A model generated the notes under the pieces. The model worked only from the letters and a program-made list of their open reading frames with translations, had not been told where the DNA came from and ran no database searches. From NCBI RefSeq assembly GCF_900113945.1, contig NZ_FORG01000002.1, positions 348,155-412,154 on the forward strand: 64,000 nucleotides of DNA, given 5' to 3'. A program made the translations under genes and the position numbers. Shown one piece after another: positions 53,681 through 63,794 of the stretch. The first letter of the stretch is position 1, and each line of letters begins with the position of its first letter. This DNA comes from Xenorhabdus mauleonii. Lineage in GTDB: Bacteria > Pseudomonadota > Gammaproteobacteria > Enterobacterales > Enterobacteriaceae.

Positions 53681-54262
53681 TTATTTAGAAACAGCAACCA
53701 TCGCAGGACGCAATAAGCGACCATTTAAGATATAGCCTTTCTGCATTACCAACATGACATGGTTTGGTTCATGTTGTTCAGATTCCATCATGGTCATTGC
53801 TTGATGCACTTCAGGATTGAAAGGCACATTGATATCACCCACCACTTCAATACCGAACTTACCTACGGCATCGATAAAAGACTTCAGAGTCAGTTCAATA
53901 CCTTCAACCATTGGCAGCAATGTTTCATTCGTACGATCAGCAGCTTCCAGTGCACGTTCCAAATTATCGATAACTGGCAGAAGCTCATTGGCAAATTTTT
54001 CCAATGCAAACTTATGGGCTTTTTCCACATCCTGCTCAGTACGACGACGGATATTTTCCACCTCGGCACGCGCACGTAACATTGCGTCACGCTCGTTAAC
54101 CTGAGCCTGTTTCAGCTGTTCTTCCAGCTCAGCAACACGCGGGTCAACAATGTTTTCAGCCTCTGGTGTATCTGCTTGTTCAGTATTCATTTGTTGATCT
54201 AATACATTTTCTGTATTTTCTGAGACTTGCTCGTCAGGTACTTTTTGGTCTTTACTACTCAT
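53681..54262 (-). CDS. grpE: Nucleotide exchange factor GrpE
   Basis: A 193-residue co-chaperone that releases ADP from DnaK. An acidic, disordered N-terminus (about 1-50) precedes a long coiled coil (about 51-100, [32 protein letters not shown]). The beta-wing domain is at the C-terminus ([22 protein letters not shown]). The start at 54262 ([12 protein letters not shown]) matches E. coli; the frame is open 49 codons further upstream. A sigma-32 promoter lies just upstream. Confidence 0.97.
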   Translation of the reverse strand: MSSKDQKVPDEQVSENTENVLDQQMNTEQADTPEAENIVDPRVAELEEQLKQAQVNERDAMLRARAEVENIRRRTEQDVEKAHKFALEKFANELLPVIDNLERALEAADRTNETLLPMVEGIELTLKSFIDAVGKFGIEVVGDINVPFNPEVHQAMTMMESEQHEPNHVMLVMQKGYILNGRLLRPAMVAVSK

Positions 54263-54305
54263 GAATATCTCCGCGTATTTTGTATTATCTTCGCCATTCT
54301 CGCTT

Positions 54306-54336
54306 ATTATGGGGATGAAAACGCGGGATTCAAGGG
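54306..54336 (-). promoter_or_regulatory. Sigma-32 heat-shock promoter of grpE
   Basis: On the minus strand CCCTTGAA and CCCCATAAT are spaced by 14 nt, close to the sigma-32 consensus (CTTGAAA and CCCCATnT). It ends about 45 bp before the grpE start. Confidence 0.85.
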
Positions 54337-54386
54337 AATCCATCATATTGTGAGGGCAAAACCATATGCTGAAGGAAATAACAGCA

Positions 54387-55265
54387 ATGAATAATGAATT
54401 CAAATGCATCGGTATTGTCGGTCGTCCACGTCATCCCGAAGCTTTGGCTACCCATGAAATGCTCTATCATTGGCTAGTCTCCAAGGGTTATTGCGTCATT
54501 GTGGACAGACAGGTTGCAAGAGATATTAACTTAAAAGACGCCCAAACGGGGGGGCTGACAGAAATCGGTAAAATTGCCGATCTTATTATTGTCGTCGGTG
54601 GAGATGGCAATATGCTCGGTGCTGCCAGAGTTTTATCGCGCTATGACATCAAAGTCATTGGTATCAACCGAGGCAATTTAGGTTTTCTGACTGATTTAGA
54701 TCCCGATAACGCCTTACAGCAACTTTCCGAAGTGCTGGCCGGGGAATACCACAGCGAAAAACGCTTTCTGCTGGAAGCTCAGGTCACGAAAAAAGGACAC
54801 AAACCCCGACGCAGCACTGCTTTGAACGAAGTGGTACTCCATCCGGGTAAAGTTGCCCATATGATCGAGTTCGAAGTCTATATCGATGAGCGCTTTGCTT
54901 TTTCTCAGCGCTCAGATGGCCTGATAATCGCCACGCCTACGGGATCGACCGCATATTCCCTTTCAGCAGGGGGGCCAATATTAACACCAAACCTGAATGC
55001 CATTGTGCTGGTGCCCATGTTTCCACATACACTTTCAGCCCGCCCGCTGGTTATCAGCAGTGAAAGCAGCATTCGACTGAAATTTTCTCAAAACAGCAGC
55101 GATTATGAAGTAAGTTGTGACAGCCAAATCGTCTTGCCGATTCAGGATGGTGAGGAGGTCATCATTAAGCGCAGTGAATATAACCTGCATTTAATTCACC
55201 CGAAAGATTATAATTACTTCAATACATTGAGTACAAAATTGGGTTGGTCAAAAAAAATGTTCTAA
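54387..55265 (+). CDS. nadK: NAD kinase
   Basis: A 292-residue kinase making NADP from NAD and ATP, the same length as E. coli NadK. The [13 protein letters not shown] motif holds the catalytic Asp, and [21 protein letters not shown] and [15 protein letters not shown] are family signatures. I chose the ATG at 54387 ([14 protein letters not shown]) with AAGGAA upstream; a 7-codon extension is open. It is divergent from grpE. Confidence 0.97.
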   Translation: MNNEFKCIGIVGRPRHPEALATHEMLYHWLVSKGYCVIVDRQVARDINLKDAQTGGLTEIGKIADLIIVVGGDGNMLGAARVLSRYDIKVIGINRGNLGFLTDLDPDNALQQLSEVLAGEYHSEKRFLLEAQVTKKGHKPRRSTALNEVVLHPGKVAHMIEFEVYIDERFAFSQRSDGLIIATPTGSTAYSLSAGGPILTPNLNAIVLVPMFPHTLSARPLVISSESSIRLKFSQNSSDYEVSCDSQIVLPIQDGEEVIIKRSEYNLHLIHPKDYNYFNTLSTKLGWSKKMF

Positions 55266-55284
55266 AAACGGGAGCTCCCTACTT

Positions 55285-55326
55285 TACTGTATAAAAAACC
55301 AGTTTATACTGTATGGAAGCACAGAC
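55285..55326 (+). promoter_or_regulatory. Two LexA boxes upstream of recN
   Basis: TACTGTATAAAAAACCAGTT at 55285-55304 and TACTGTATGGAAGCACAGAC at 55307-55326 both keep the CTG-N10-CAG core. Tandem LexA sites upstream of recN are known in E. coli and give strong SOS control. Confidence 0.85.
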
Positions 55327-55455
55327 ATGTTTTTATACACAGTCTCATGTGCTTATGCAAGTGACATGTTTCCATATAAGTGACGTTTTTGTATATCAGT
55401 AACGTTTTTTTATAAAAGCAACGTGTTTTTATCAACGTGACATGTTTTTATAACA
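55323..55455 (+). repeat. Seven 19-bp tandem units in the recN leader
   Basis: Contiguous 19-bp units start at 55323, 55342, 55361, 55380, 55399, 55418 and 55437. Examples are GTGACATGTTTCCATATAA, GTGACGTTTTTGTATATCA and GTGACATGTTTTTATAACA. The approximate consensus is GTGACGTGTTTTTATATAA; units 1 and 2 are the most divergent. The array fills the space between the LexA boxes and the ribosome binding site. Confidence 0.8.
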
Positions 55456-55476
55456 TTGAAAAGCAGGAGGAGCACG

Positions 55477-57150
55477 ATGCTGACTCAGTTGACCATTAGT
55501 AATTTTGCTATCGTTCGTGAACTTGAAATCGATTTCCGCTCAGGAATGACGGCAATAACTGGGGAAACCGGAGCCGGTAAATCCATCGCAATTGATGCAT
55601 TGGGTTTATGTCTTGGTAATCGTGGCGAAGCCAATGTGGTTCGCGCAGGTGCTCCCCGTACTGATCTTTGTGCTCGCTTTTCTTTGGCTGATGCCCCTTC
55701 TGCCCGCAAATGGCTCGAAGAGCACCAACTTGATGGCAACTTTGATGATGATAATGAGTGCTTACTGCGCAGAACCATTGCTGCTGATGGGCGATCTCGC
55801 GGTTTTATCAACGGCACGGCTGTACCACTTTCTCAGCTACGTGAATTAGGTTCACACCTGATTCAAATTCATGGGCAACATGCCCATCAATTACTGTTGG
55901 AAAGTCGCCATCAAAGACGTTTACTGGATATCTACACCGGCGATTATGATCTCCAAAATGAGATGAAGCAGGCGTATCAACAATGGCGCCAAAGCTGTCA
56001 GGCTCTTTCACAATTCCAGCAGCAAGCCCTTGAACGTCGTTCACGCCAGCAATTACTGGAATATCATCTGAAAGAACTGAACGAATTATCACCACAGCCT
56101 GGTGATTATCAAGAACAAGACAGTGAATATAAACGGCTGGCAAACTGTGGTCAGTTTTTGTCCGGCAGCCAGAATATTCTTCAAATCCTCAGTGATAATG
56201 ATGAACAGAATATTGTCAGCCTGCTTAGTTACGCACGTAATGAACTGACAGACCTTGCCAGCATGGATCATAAACTCAATGAGCTGCTTAATATGCTGGA
56301 AGAAGCGACCATCCAAATTAACGAAGCCAGTGATGAGTTGCGTCATTACAGTGATCAACTGGAATTAGACCCTAACCGCTTGTTTGAACTGGAACAAAAA
56401 ATTTCCCAGCAAATCAGTATGGCGCGTAAACACCATGTCACACCGGAAGAGCTGCCAGCCTTACACCAGCAATTGCTGGAAGAGCAACATCAGTTATCTC
56501 AGCAGGAAGATGATTGTGCTCATCTTAGTGAACTTGTCAGTCAGCATTATCAACAGGCCCTGACCGTCGCAGAAAAACTTCACCATGTTCGTCAGAAATA
56601 TGCTGTGGAGTTAAGTCAGCTAATCACAGGCAGCATGCATCAACTTTCCATGCCGCACGGCCGTTTTACCATCGATATCACCTTTGAACCCGAACATTTA
56701 AATATTGATGGCGCCAGCAAAGTCGAATTCAATGTAACAACCAACCCCGGTCAGCCCCACCAGCCACTCGCGAGAGTTGCATCGGGCGGTGAGCTTTCCC
56801 GTATTGCTTTGGCAATTCAAGTAATTACTGCCAAAAAAATGGAAACACCTGCACTCATCTTTGATGAAGTGGATGTCGGTATCAGTGGCCCGACGGCAGG
56901 AATTGTTGGCCGTTTGCTACGTGAATTGGGTGAATCGACACAAGTTATGTGTGTCACACATTTACCGCAAGTTGCTGGATGTGGTCATCAACACTTTTAT
57001 GTCAGTAAACAAACTGATGGTGAAGAGACAGAAACCCGAATGCAACTATTGGACAAAAAAGCACGCCTCCAAGAGCTGGCAAGACTTCTGGCAGGCAATG
57101 AAGTGACAAAAAATACCCTTGCCAATGCAAAAGAGCTGTTAGCGGCATAA
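55477..57150 (+). CDS. recN: DNA repair protein RecN
   Basis: A 557-residue SMC-like ATPase for double-strand-break repair (E. coli 553 aa). Walker A is [17 protein letters not shown], the ABC signature region [16 protein letters not shown], and Walker [14 protein letters not shown]. Coiled-coil arms lie at about residues 155-365, rich in Gln, Glu and Leu. AGGAGG precedes the ATG at 55477; a TTG at 55456 would add 7 residues. Two LexA boxes make it SOS-regulated. Confidence 0.97.
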   Translation: MLTQLTISNFAIVRELEIDFRSGMTAITGETGAGKSIAIDALGLCLGNRGEANVVRAGAPRTDLCARFSLADAPSARKWLEEHQLDGNFDDDNECLLRRTIAADGRSRGFINGTAVPLSQLRELGSHLIQIHGQHAHQLLLESRHQRRLLDIYTGDYDLQNEMKQAYQQWRQSCQALSQFQQQALERRSRQQLLEYHLKELNELSPQPGDYQEQDSEYKRLANCGQFLSGSQNILQILSDNDEQNIVSLLSYARNELTDLASMDHKLNELLNMLEEATIQINEASDELRHYSDQLELDPNRLFELEQKISQQISMARKHHVTPEELPALHQQLLEEQHQLSQQEDDCAHLSELVSQHYQQALTVAEKLHHVRQKYAVELSQLITGSMHQLSMPHGRFTIDITFEPEHLNIDGASKVEFNVTTNPGQPHQPLARVASGGELSRIALAIQVITAKKMETPALIFDEVDVGISGPTAGIVGRLLRELGESTQVMCVTHLPQVAGCGHQHFYVSKQTDGEETETRMQLLDKKARLQELARLLAGNEVTKNTLANAKELLAA

Positions 57151-57186
57151 AATAATACAACTTTTTTGTATAATTGAAGTCATAGG

Positions 57187-57378
57187 TATACCCGATGGAT
57201 TTCAAGGCACAGCGCGGCGGGAAGGGAACAAATTTGCCCGGACAAAGGCTGGCCTATGCTGAAAGGCAGAAAACTCGCATTAATCCCCGGAGCAGAGATA
57301 ACCGTCTGTTTATAAAAACGGTGGCCGGGGTGAGCAAGTGTTGCCAATAAAAATGTAGCTCGAAAGACAACGGGTATA
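57187..57378. repeat. Dispersed repeat family 1, full copy
   Basis: 192 bp from TATACCCGATGGATTTCAAG to CGAAAGACAACGGGTATA, inverted relative to the 6.3 kb copy and similar throughout, including GATAACCGT...GTTTATAAAAACGGTG. It sits between recN and bamE, less than 100 bp before the bamE start. Confidence 0.75.
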
Positions 57379-57452
57379 AATGCGTAGAGGTTTTCAATCT
57401 CTTCAATGTTTATTATTATCGACGGCCTGACTCCTAAAGGAATGTAATTACT

Positions 57453-57797
57453 ATGCGCTGTAAATTGTTGACTGCCGCTACTGTATCACTTGTTATGCTG
57501 ACTGCGGGTTGCTCCATGTTTGAGCGAATTGTTTATCGTCCTGATATTAATCAAGGGAATTACCTGACACCGGCTGCGGTATCAAAAATCCAGAAGGGAA
57601 TGACCCAACAGCAAGTTGCTTACACCTTGGGAACACCTATGCTGACCGATCCATTTGGAAGCCAAACCTGGTATTACGTATTCCGCCAACAACCAGGACA
57701 TGAAAAAGCCACTCAGGAAACCCTGACGCTTTCCTTCGATAGCAATGGTACTTTGACTAATATCAAGAATGAGAAATCACTGTCAGAAAATAAGTGA
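57453..57797 (+). CDS. bamE: Outer membrane assembly lipoprotein BamE
   Basis: A 114-residue lipoprotein of the BAM complex, which inserts beta-barrel proteins. The lipobox MLTAG-C has Cys20. [41 protein letters not shown] is the conserved BamE core. It follows recN as in E. coli; a repeat lies in the gap. A palindromic terminator follows it. Confidence 0.97.
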   Translation: MRCKLLTAATVSLVMLTAGCSMFERIVYRPDINQGNYLTPAAVSKIQKGMTQQQVAYTLGTPMLTDPFGSQTWYYVFRQQPGHEKATQETLTLSFDSNGTLTNIKNEKSLSENK

Positions 57798-57812
57798 GTT
57801 ATGGATTCTATT

Positions 57813-57840
57813 TATTCGCCAGTAAACATTCTGGCGAATA
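57813..57840. terminator. Bidirectional terminator bamE / rnfH
   Basis: TATTCGCCAG and CTGGCGAATA form a perfect 10-bp stem with an 8-nt loop between convergent genes. Confidence 0.8.
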
Positions 57841-57848
57841 AATATCTA

Positions 57849-58142
57849 TTATTGGGTATTATTTTTCGCGCGTTCAGCCCGCTTACGGCGCATTTCTTTT
57901 GGATCTGCAATCAAGGGACGATAAATCTCCACTCGATCCCCTTCTTCCAAAATATCGCTCAGCTTGGCTGGCCGACTATAAATCCCAATTTTATTCTTCG
58001 TCAAATCGATATCATTACGTAATGTTAAAAGGCCCGATGCAACAATCGCCTGCTCGACAGTTGATCCTTGCGACAATTTCACATTAAACAGATATTGCCG
58101 TTCTGGCAGCGCATAAACGACTTCGATATTGATTTCAGACAC
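57849..58142 (-). CDS. rnfH: RnfH-family ubiquitin-like protein (RatB)
   Basis: A 97-residue beta-grasp protein of unknown precise role, linked by name to Rnf electron transport and by operon to Rat[21 protein letters not shown] and [21 protein letters not shown] are family features. The start overlaps the ratA stop by 8 nt, so the two are cotranslated. E. coli YfjF (RatB) is 96 aa. Confidence 0.93.
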   Translation of the reverse strand: MSEINIEVVYALPERQYLFNVKLSQGSTVEQAIVASGLLTLRNDIDLTKNKIGIYSRPAKLSDILEEGDRVEIYRPLIADPKEMRRKRAERAKNNTQ

Positions 58143-58569
58143 TGTAGACCTCGCGGGCGCGTTGAGTAAACGCCTGAACCATATTACTGGCTAGTTCTTT
58201 AAAAACCTTACCGAAAGCCAATTCGATCAACTTATTGGTAAATTCAAAATCAAGATGCAATTCAACCTTGCAGGCATCCTCACTTAGCGGAGTAAAATGC
58301 CAGCCCCCCATTAATTTACGGAAAGGGCCATCAACAAGCTGCATATTGATTCTTTTATTATCAAATAATGTATTACGTGTTACGAACGTCTTACTGATCC
58401 CCGCCTTTGAAACCTCAACAGAAGCCGTCATTTCATTATCACTGCTGCTTATTACACGGCTACCGACGCACCCCGGTAAAAAATCCGGATAAGACATTAC
58501 ATCATTGACCAATTTATACATTTGTTCCACGCTGTAAGGTACTAGCGCAGAGCGACTAATCTGTGGCAT
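58135..58569 (-). CDS. ratA: Ribosome association toxin RatA
   Basis: A 144-residue START/polyketide-cyclase-fold protein. In E. coli RatA binds 50S subunits and hinders 70S formation; mitochondrial homologues (Coq10) bind ubiquinone. [29 protein letters not shown] and [15 protein letters not shown] are typical. It is divergent from smpB. Confidence 0.93.
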   Translation of the reverse strand: MPQISRSALVPYSVEQMYKLVNDVMSYPDFLPGCVGSRVISSSDNEMTASVEVSKAGISKTFVTRNTLFDNKRINMQLVDGPFRKLMGGWHFTPLSEDACKVELHLDFEFTNKLIELAFGKVFKELASNMVQAFTQRAREVYSV

Positions 58570-58726
58570 ATCATTTCCTGTAAAACGTAACAGCGCCGAA
58601 TAATATCACTTAAAAGTGGTTAAATAAAAACCTGATGACATTTAGAGCAAAAAATGTGCACTTGTCGCTAAATATCACGCAGAAGAGATTTCTTTCACTA
58701 ACGCATACAGTATAATACAACGCATT

Positions 58727-59209
58727 ATGACAAAGAAAAAAGCACACAAACCCGGTTCGGCAACAATTGCCATGAATAAACGAGCCCGCCACGAATACTT
58801 CATCGAAGAAGAATTTGAGGCCGGTTTATCCCTACAAGGTTGGGAAGTCAAATCACTGCGCGCTGGCAAGGCTAACATCAGTGAGAGTTACGTTTTGCTC
58901 AAAGATGGTGATGCTTATCTTTTTGGCGCCACAATCACGCCATTGAATGTCGCTTCCTCTCACGTAGTTTGCGATCCGACGCGGTCACGCAAATTACTAC
59001 TTAACAAACGTGAATTAGATTCACTGTATGGTCGAATCAATCGCGAAGGCTATACCATCGTTGCACTTTCCATGTATTGGAAAAATGCCTGGAGCAAACT
59101 CAAAATTGGTGTAGCAAAAGGTAAAAAAGAGCACGATAAACGTTCAGATATCAAAGAACGTGAATGGAAATTAGACAAAGCGCGAATTATGAAGAATTCT
59201 GGGCGTTAA
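58727..59209 (+). CDS. smpB: tmRNA-binding protein SmpB
   Basis: A 160-residue protein, the same length as E. coli SmpB, required for tmRNA action on stalled ribosomes. The N-terminal [32 protein letters not shown] and [19 protein letters not shown] are conserved. The basic C-terminal tail ([13 protein letters not shown] type) contacts the decoding centre. ssrA follows 50 nt downstream. Confidence 0.98.
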   Translation: MTKKKAHKPGSATIAMNKRARHEYFIEEEFEAGLSLQGWEVKSLRAGKANISESYVLLKDGDAYLFGATITPLNVASSHVVCDPTRSRKLLLNKRELDSLYGRINREGYTIVALSMYWKNAWSKLKIGVAKGKKEHDKRSDIKEREWKLDKARIMKNSGR

Positions 59210-59259
59210 CCTCTAGCGTTATCTCTCAATATTCTGATATACTCGCGTTTAACATACTT

Positions 59260-59623
59260 GGGGCTGATTCTGGATTCGACGGGATTCGCGAAACCCAAGG
59301 TGCATGCCGAGGGGCGGTTGGCCTCGTTAAAAGCCGCAAAACAATAGTCGCAAACGACGAAAACTACGCACTGGCAGCTTAATAACCTGCGCAGAGCCCT
59401 CTCTCCCTAGCCTCCGCTCTTAGGACGGGGATCAAGAGAGGTCAAACCCAAAAGAGATCGCGTGGATGCCTTGCCTGGGGTTGAAGCGTTAAATCCAATC
59501 AGGCTAGTTTGTTAGTGGCGTGTCTGTCCGCAGCTGGCAGGTGAATGTAAAGACTAGACTAAGCATGTAGTACCGAGGATGTAGGAATTTCGGACGCGGG
59601 TTCAACTCCCGCCAGCTCCACCA
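59260..59623 (+). ncRNA. ssrA: Transfer-messenger RNA
   Basis: About 364 nt, starting GGGGCTGATTCTGG and ending GTTCAACTCCCGCCAGCTCCACCA-type T arm and acceptor stem with encoded CCA. The tag frame at 59350-59379 reads ANDENYALAA followed by TAA TAA, as in enterics. It tags proteins from stalled ribosomes for ClpXP. The 3' end is a common attachment site for integrative elements; phage genes follow within 2 kb. Confidence 0.97.
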
Positions 59624-60213
59624 AATTTGGTTGGACAGTATCAGGACAACAACTTGAAAAACATGAAGTTAGCAAAGTTGATTGGTCACTGTCATGACAG
59701 TAAAAGGACTTCAAAGTGCACGTAAAATGCACGTGGAGTTAAATTTAAGACACCTCAGATTTCCCTCTGAGGTGTTTTTATTCATGGCTAATGTGTTTCT
59801 ATTTGTAATAAAGCGTAACAAGAATACGTGTCATTTTTGCCCGTTTTGGATCTCACTTCCCCTTCATTCACTTTTCCCAAAACCGATATTGAAGAACAAT
59901 CATCACAATAAAGCCTGAAAAATCCACAGCTGAAATCCATCACCTAACCATCCTTTTTCTGTGCATATAAACAGTGGTTTTGAATATTCAAATTTTTTGA
60001 TGGAATTTAGCGGTTAAGTATAATTTTGCCAAAAAAGCGAAGATTGGTTTCACGATGGGAATGAAACACTATAGGGCAGAAATTTGCTCTTTTACATATG
60101 AGTAATCCCGTATCTACTTATGCGATAATATCCCACCACCATTGGTGGAGACTATGATTTTCAGTTAGTTGGGTATATGATTGCAGGAAATTTGTCAGAC
60201 AAAGAGTACAAAA
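59624..60213. other. Junction between ssrA and the prophage/island genes
   Basis: No credible ORF. A hairpin with ACACCTCAGA/TCTGAGGTGT arms and T5 at 59750-59779 is probably the ssrA terminator. Nearby GTGCACGT and GCACGTGG (59716-59735) repeat. A possible attachment site would be the 3' end of ssrA itself; no second copy or integrase is visible inside the window. Confidence 0.45.
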
Positions 60214-60429
60214 ATGATTTTCGTTTTATTAAAGGCAATAAACTTTGTTGTTTTCTTTTTATTATTCTCAGTAGTCAGTTATTTTTTTATTCTAGATAGG
60301 AAACTAAAAAAAACAATAGTATCATCGCTATTAGTTTCCATTGTTTTTATTTTGGTTGAAATTTCTTCCCCTATATTGCTTTACTGTTTTTTATATCTTT
60401 CTGAATTATTTTATAATGTCGTGCATTAA
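60214..60429 (+). CDS. Small two-helix membrane protein, family member C
   Basis: A 71-residue protein, MIFVLLKAINFVVFFLLF at the N-terminus then SYFFILDRKLKKTIVSSLL and a second helix. It resembles the 26.3 and 26.7 kb proteins over most of its length. The ATG at 60214 matches the paralogues; an 11-codon upstream extension is open. It converges on the possible toxin gene with a 26-nt gap. The arrangement (opposite strands, ends together) is the one used by colicin M and its immunity gene, but the sequence is unlike Cmi. Confidence 0.6.
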   Translation: MIFVLLKAINFVVFFLLFSVVSYFFILDRKLKKTIVSSLLVSIVFILVEISSPILLYCFLYLSELFYNVVH

Positions 60430-60455
60430 TTGCACGACGTTTATGCAGAGAACGG

Positions 60456-61208
60456 CTATTGCTTATCAATTAGTGGTTTAATTTTATTATCATATACACT
60501 TTTTTCGACATCAAAATTGACAGGCTCTTTCCATTTTCCTGTTATATCAAATGGAGTTCCGTTTGGATTCCACTCTCTCCCAATAATATCCTTCATATCA
60601 TAGGGATCTGTAAAATTATCATAAAGGTTATAATTTATTACACCAGATAAATTATATCCACTTCCGTTGGGCTGTACTTTAATATCAGTTAACTCACCAC
60701 TGATAGTCGCACCACCTATCGCCCATAATGGATCATTCATATGTCTGGACTCAGAACCAATAGCATAATGATTTTTAAAATCAACTCGCTCACCATTTTT
60801 AATTTGTGAAATAAAACGAGAGTGAATACTAGACCCACTTTCTTTTTTAAACGCTCCCGGTGTTTTTACCAAATTGCTAATTTTGTCTTGTACGCCTATT
60901 CTGCCCAAGGTTATTCCTGTGCCTGAGTTTCCTCTATAATGATTAAACAATCCAATAGAACTCATGCTATCATTTGTCTCTACCGCGGGAGAAAGAGTGG
61001 AAAGAAAAACGCCTCGCATCTGACTAAACCGCTGAATATATAATTTTTTTACTTTCCCCATATCTCCGCGAAAATAAGCATCCACTAGTTCATTCATTCG
61101 TTTTGCCATAAAGCTATGTCCTTTCTTCCACGGGCAGTCCTTTTCCCCGCACATAGTACAAACATCAAGTTCTAATAACTTCAAATAATCAAAATTTTTG
61201 TTATACAT
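60456..61208 (-). CDS. Prophage cargo protein with a colicin M-like C-terminal region
   Basis: A 250-residue protein. The N-terminus has a Cys/His cluster (C17, C20, C25, H31; CTMCGEKDCPWKKGH) that could bind zinc. The C-terminus (about 163-235) has GGATISGELTDI, SGVINYNLYDNFTDPYDM and NGTPFDITGKW. DPYD-N5-GR (D201, Y203, D204, R211) mirrors the colicin M active site D-x-Y-D-N5-H-R, except that the catalytic His is Gly. DUF3289-type proteins have a similar C-terminus and are an alternative label. I infer a possible cell-wall-active or immune-related toxin. It lies directly downstream of a tail fibre gene, a common cargo position. Confidence 0.65.
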   Translation of the reverse strand: MYNKNFDYLKLLELDVCTMCGEKDCPWKKGHSFMAKRMNELVDAYFRGDMGKVKKLYIQRFSQMRGVFLSTLSPAVETNDSMSSIGLFNHYRGNSGTGITLGRIGVQDKISNLVKTPGAFKKESGSSIHSRFISQIKNGERVDFKNHYAIGSESRHMNDPLWAIGGATISGELTDIKVQPNGSGYNLSGVINYNLYDNFTDPYDMKDIIGREWNPNGTPFDITGKWKEPVNFDVEKSVYDNKIKPLIDKQ

Positions 61209-61460
61209 AACATCCCTTAATTAACCTAACTCTATATTGCTTATGTTTAAAATCCCATAAAACGAGATTTAATTATTATTCGAAATAGCATTTAATCGAA
61301 TGACACTATTTTATTTTCATTTCTCTTTTATTAATATCGATGCGGTTTGTATGAGCTTTATTACAATTGCTAATCATTTATAATTAATTGGCGTTTATTT
61401 ATACTTTTGTATTTGCCTTGTGAATTAAAACAAGTTGAATTAATGTAAACGCCTCTACTA

Positions 61461-62699
61461 CTAACCCGAATCTTGCGCTTTCTCCCTCAAATTCCACACC
61501 GAATCCGCCGGCATCTGGACACGGACATCCAAGCGACACCCTTCGGGAATATCACAGGGTTCTCCATCCGCATAGTAGACCTTTTCACCGTCCACTATGG
61601 ATTTTATCCGTTTGTTTTGAAAGCGCTCCGGTAAATGGCTGTGCTGACGGTGGAATGTCTCAATCGTGATGCTGCCGTCTTTTTCCACCCGGTCATCAAT
61701 GTAGATAAGTTCAAGCCCGTTGTTGTTCTTCGGGGAAGAGATACCGCCGTGGACACCCCACGCCCCATCCGCGTTATAGCCAAGGATACCGTCTATCTGA
61801 TAATGGCCGGTACCGAGTTTGGTGACCGTGGCCCCTTCCGATTTGTCATTGGTGGTAAAGGTGCCGTCGGGGAAGATTTGGAGGATGGGGGAGGATTTTT
61901 TGTAATATCCACTGACGTCTACTGTCCACATATTAGAGGTCATCACAGTGTAGGTTTCCCACGGCTTGCCATTATCGCATCGCTGAACATACATCACTGT
62001 TTTACCATAATTGGGTAATATAATCAGTTGATAATTATTAAAGCTCCAAGCGGTTTTGATAACAGAACCATGATTGCCCAGCTGATTAGCGGTGTTCGGC
62101 GAATATCCATAAAATCCAGTATGATATTTAGTATCCCTCGTGTCCCCCATAAATGACTGAGCAAACATTGCATCGGTACCCACGCCATAATTCCCCACTT
62201 TCAACACATCACTTAATCCAATATTCCCCACAAACGCGTTTTTATCCGGAATATCTGCCCCATTCTGGCGCTTATCCAGTTTTCCCTCTACCGCCGCCTG
62301 CAATGCCCTAATCGACTGCAACGCTACCGTCTGTCCGTTCGGTAAGGTCACATCCACTACCCCACTTTGTGACATCCATTTGTCCATGTTCTGGAGGAAC
62401 TGGACGACAAAGCTGCTGTTGGCCACCATATTTCTAACACCGTCTGAGACAGAATCGGGTACAGTCACCTGTATCTGATAGGTGGCGTTATTCAGGGTGA
62501 CGCTGGCCTTATCCGCCAGTACCAGCTCGGTATCGGAGTTCACCGCCTGTATCATGTGCAGCAGGTTATCCTTGCCGGACTGGATTAGCATTATTTGCCC
62601 GGGGGCAACGCTGTTAATATTCGCGTTAAACTTCGTGCCTGTGCCACGGACAATAGCCGAGCCGGACACCATACTGACTGTGCCTTGTGAATAGTACAT
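61461..62699 (-). CDS. Phage tail fibre protein
   Basis: A 412-residue protein. The N-terminal domain (YYSQGTVSMVSGSAIVRGTGTKF, PGQIMLIQ, LVLADKASV) is the small beta-domain found at the start of many phage tail fibre proteins. The segment VRNMVANSSFVVQFLQNMDKWM precedes a LQAAVEGKLDK-type coiled linker. A repetitive middle portion ends with a conserved C-terminal motif (PADSVWNLREKAQDSG). It probably binds the host surface. It lies 18 nt downstream of the next gene in the tail cluster. Confidence 0.8.
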   Translation of the reverse strand: MYYSQGTVSMVSGSAIVRGTGTKFNANINSVAPGQIMLIQSGKDNLLHMIQAVNSDTELVLADKASVTLNNATYQIQVTVPDSVSDGVRNMVANSSFVVQFLQNMDKWMSQSGVVDVTLPNGQTVALQSIRALQAAVEGKLDKRQNGADIPDKNAFVGNIGLSDVLKVGNYGVGTDAMFAQSFMGDTRDTKYHTGFYGYSPNTANQLGNHGSVIKTAWSFNNYQLIILPNYGKTVMYVQRCDNGKPWETYTVMTSNMWTVDVSGYYKKSSPILQIFPDGTFTTNDKSEGATVTKLGTGHYQIDGILGYNADGAWGVHGGISSPKNNNGLELIYIDDRVEKDGSITIETFHRQHSHLPERFQNKRIKSIVDGEKVYYADGEPCDIPEGCRLDVRVQMPADSVWNLREKAQDSG

Positions 62700-62717
62700 A
62701 GATGAATTCCTGAGAGG

Positions 62718-63794
62718 TTAGAAATGGAAATAGTCACTCGCATCCAAGATGAGGACGGGCTTTTGTGTGATATAGGTGTAATCAGTGCCATAACCCACAG
62801 AGCCGAGGTAACCGGGCTTACTATCCACCATGGAGGCACCGATACAAATTGAACCAGCATCATAGTTACCTACACATAATTCCTGGATGTACCCTTTGCG
62901 ATCTGATACCCAAAAGTGCTCTCCCACCATAGACGGGATATACATGGGTCGGGCAATGCCGGGAACGACAATGCGCTCATTTTGTTTGTAAGCATTAATA
63001 AAAACTTCCGTCGGCCGGGTCAGTACCCCGACGCCGGACGAAAAAGTGATCTGCCCCCGACTATTCCTCAGCCGCAGCCCGTAACGCTCGTTGCCAAATC
63101 GCCCCTCTGCCCCTACATCCGAGAAAATAATCACCCGGAAAGTAGCCGAAGTTCGGTTGCCATTGCGGCGATCGGTACAGGCATAGTAAAGGTCATAGCC
63201 ATCGGTATTGGTCCTGCGATACAGGGAAATCATGGCGTAAGGGTCGTCCGTGTGGAAAAAAGCCAGACAATTCCCCAGATTGAGCCGGGGGTCAATTTTC
63301 GAAAAATCCACCCGCCCCTCGATTTTCAAGGTAGCTTTATGGGAGACATAAGAAAAACCGCTGTGGGGAATGTCGACATTAAAGTTCACATTACCGCCGA
63401 TTTTCAACCCCGCTTTTCCCGTTTGGTTATGCGGGTAAGCGATTATTTTGACAATGTTACCCACACTGCTAAAGGGATTTTTGAGTACGATATTTTTAAT
63501 CGTGACCGTTTCCCCGTTCTGAATGTAGTCACAAAACTCCTCTCCGCCGTTAATGCGGAAGTTGTCACCATCGTAATAAAACACCACCCCCGCCATTCTC
63601 TGTGCAGCTACGGCAGATTTATAACCCGATGGAATTTTGACAGGGCATGTCCATGTTTCAGCACGCTCATTGGCTCCCGGTGTATGGTTATCGACATTAG
63701 CTACCCACGTTAAGGTCGCCGGTGCCGTGTCCTTGTTAAACACAAAATGAGTCCCGTCATGAGGATTCATTATTTTCAACCCAACACCACTCAT
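62718..63794 (-). CDS. Phage structural protein, unassigned
   Basis: A 358-residue protein rich in Gly, Asn and Tyr (MSGVGLKIMNPHDGTHFVF at the start). No membrane segment or known catalytic motif is visible. It overlaps the upstream gene by 4 nt (ATGA) and lies directly before the tail fibre gene, so a tail or receptor-binding role is likely. I do not recognise the family with confidence (DUF6453-type proteins are a guess). Confidence 0.65.
   Translation of the reverse strand: MSGVGLKIMNPHDGTHFVFNKDTAPATLTWVANVDNHTPGANERAETWTCPVKIPSGYKSAVAAQRMAGVVFYYDGDNFRINGGEEFCDYIQNGETVTIKNIVLKNPFSSVGNIVKIIAYPHNQTGKAGLKIGGNVNFNVDIPHSGFSYVSHKATLKIEGRVDFSKIDPRLNLGNCLAFFHTDDPYAMISLYRRTNTDGYDLYYACTDRRNGNRTSATFRVIIFSDVGAEGRFGNERYGLRLRNSRGQITFSSGVGVLTRPTEVFINAYKQNERIVVPGIARPMYIPSMVGEHFWVSDRKGYIQELCVGNYDAGSICIGASMVDSKPGYLGSVGYGTDYTYITQKPVLILDASDYFHF

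Noticed and set aside
55323..55455. CRISPR-like array in the recN leader
   Set aside because: Units are contiguous 19-bp repeats without spacers and lie in a promoter leader, so it is a tandem repeat, not CRISPR.
59682..59918. 78-codon ORF after ssrA
   Set aside because: It runs through the ssrA terminator hairpin and has no recognisable domain.
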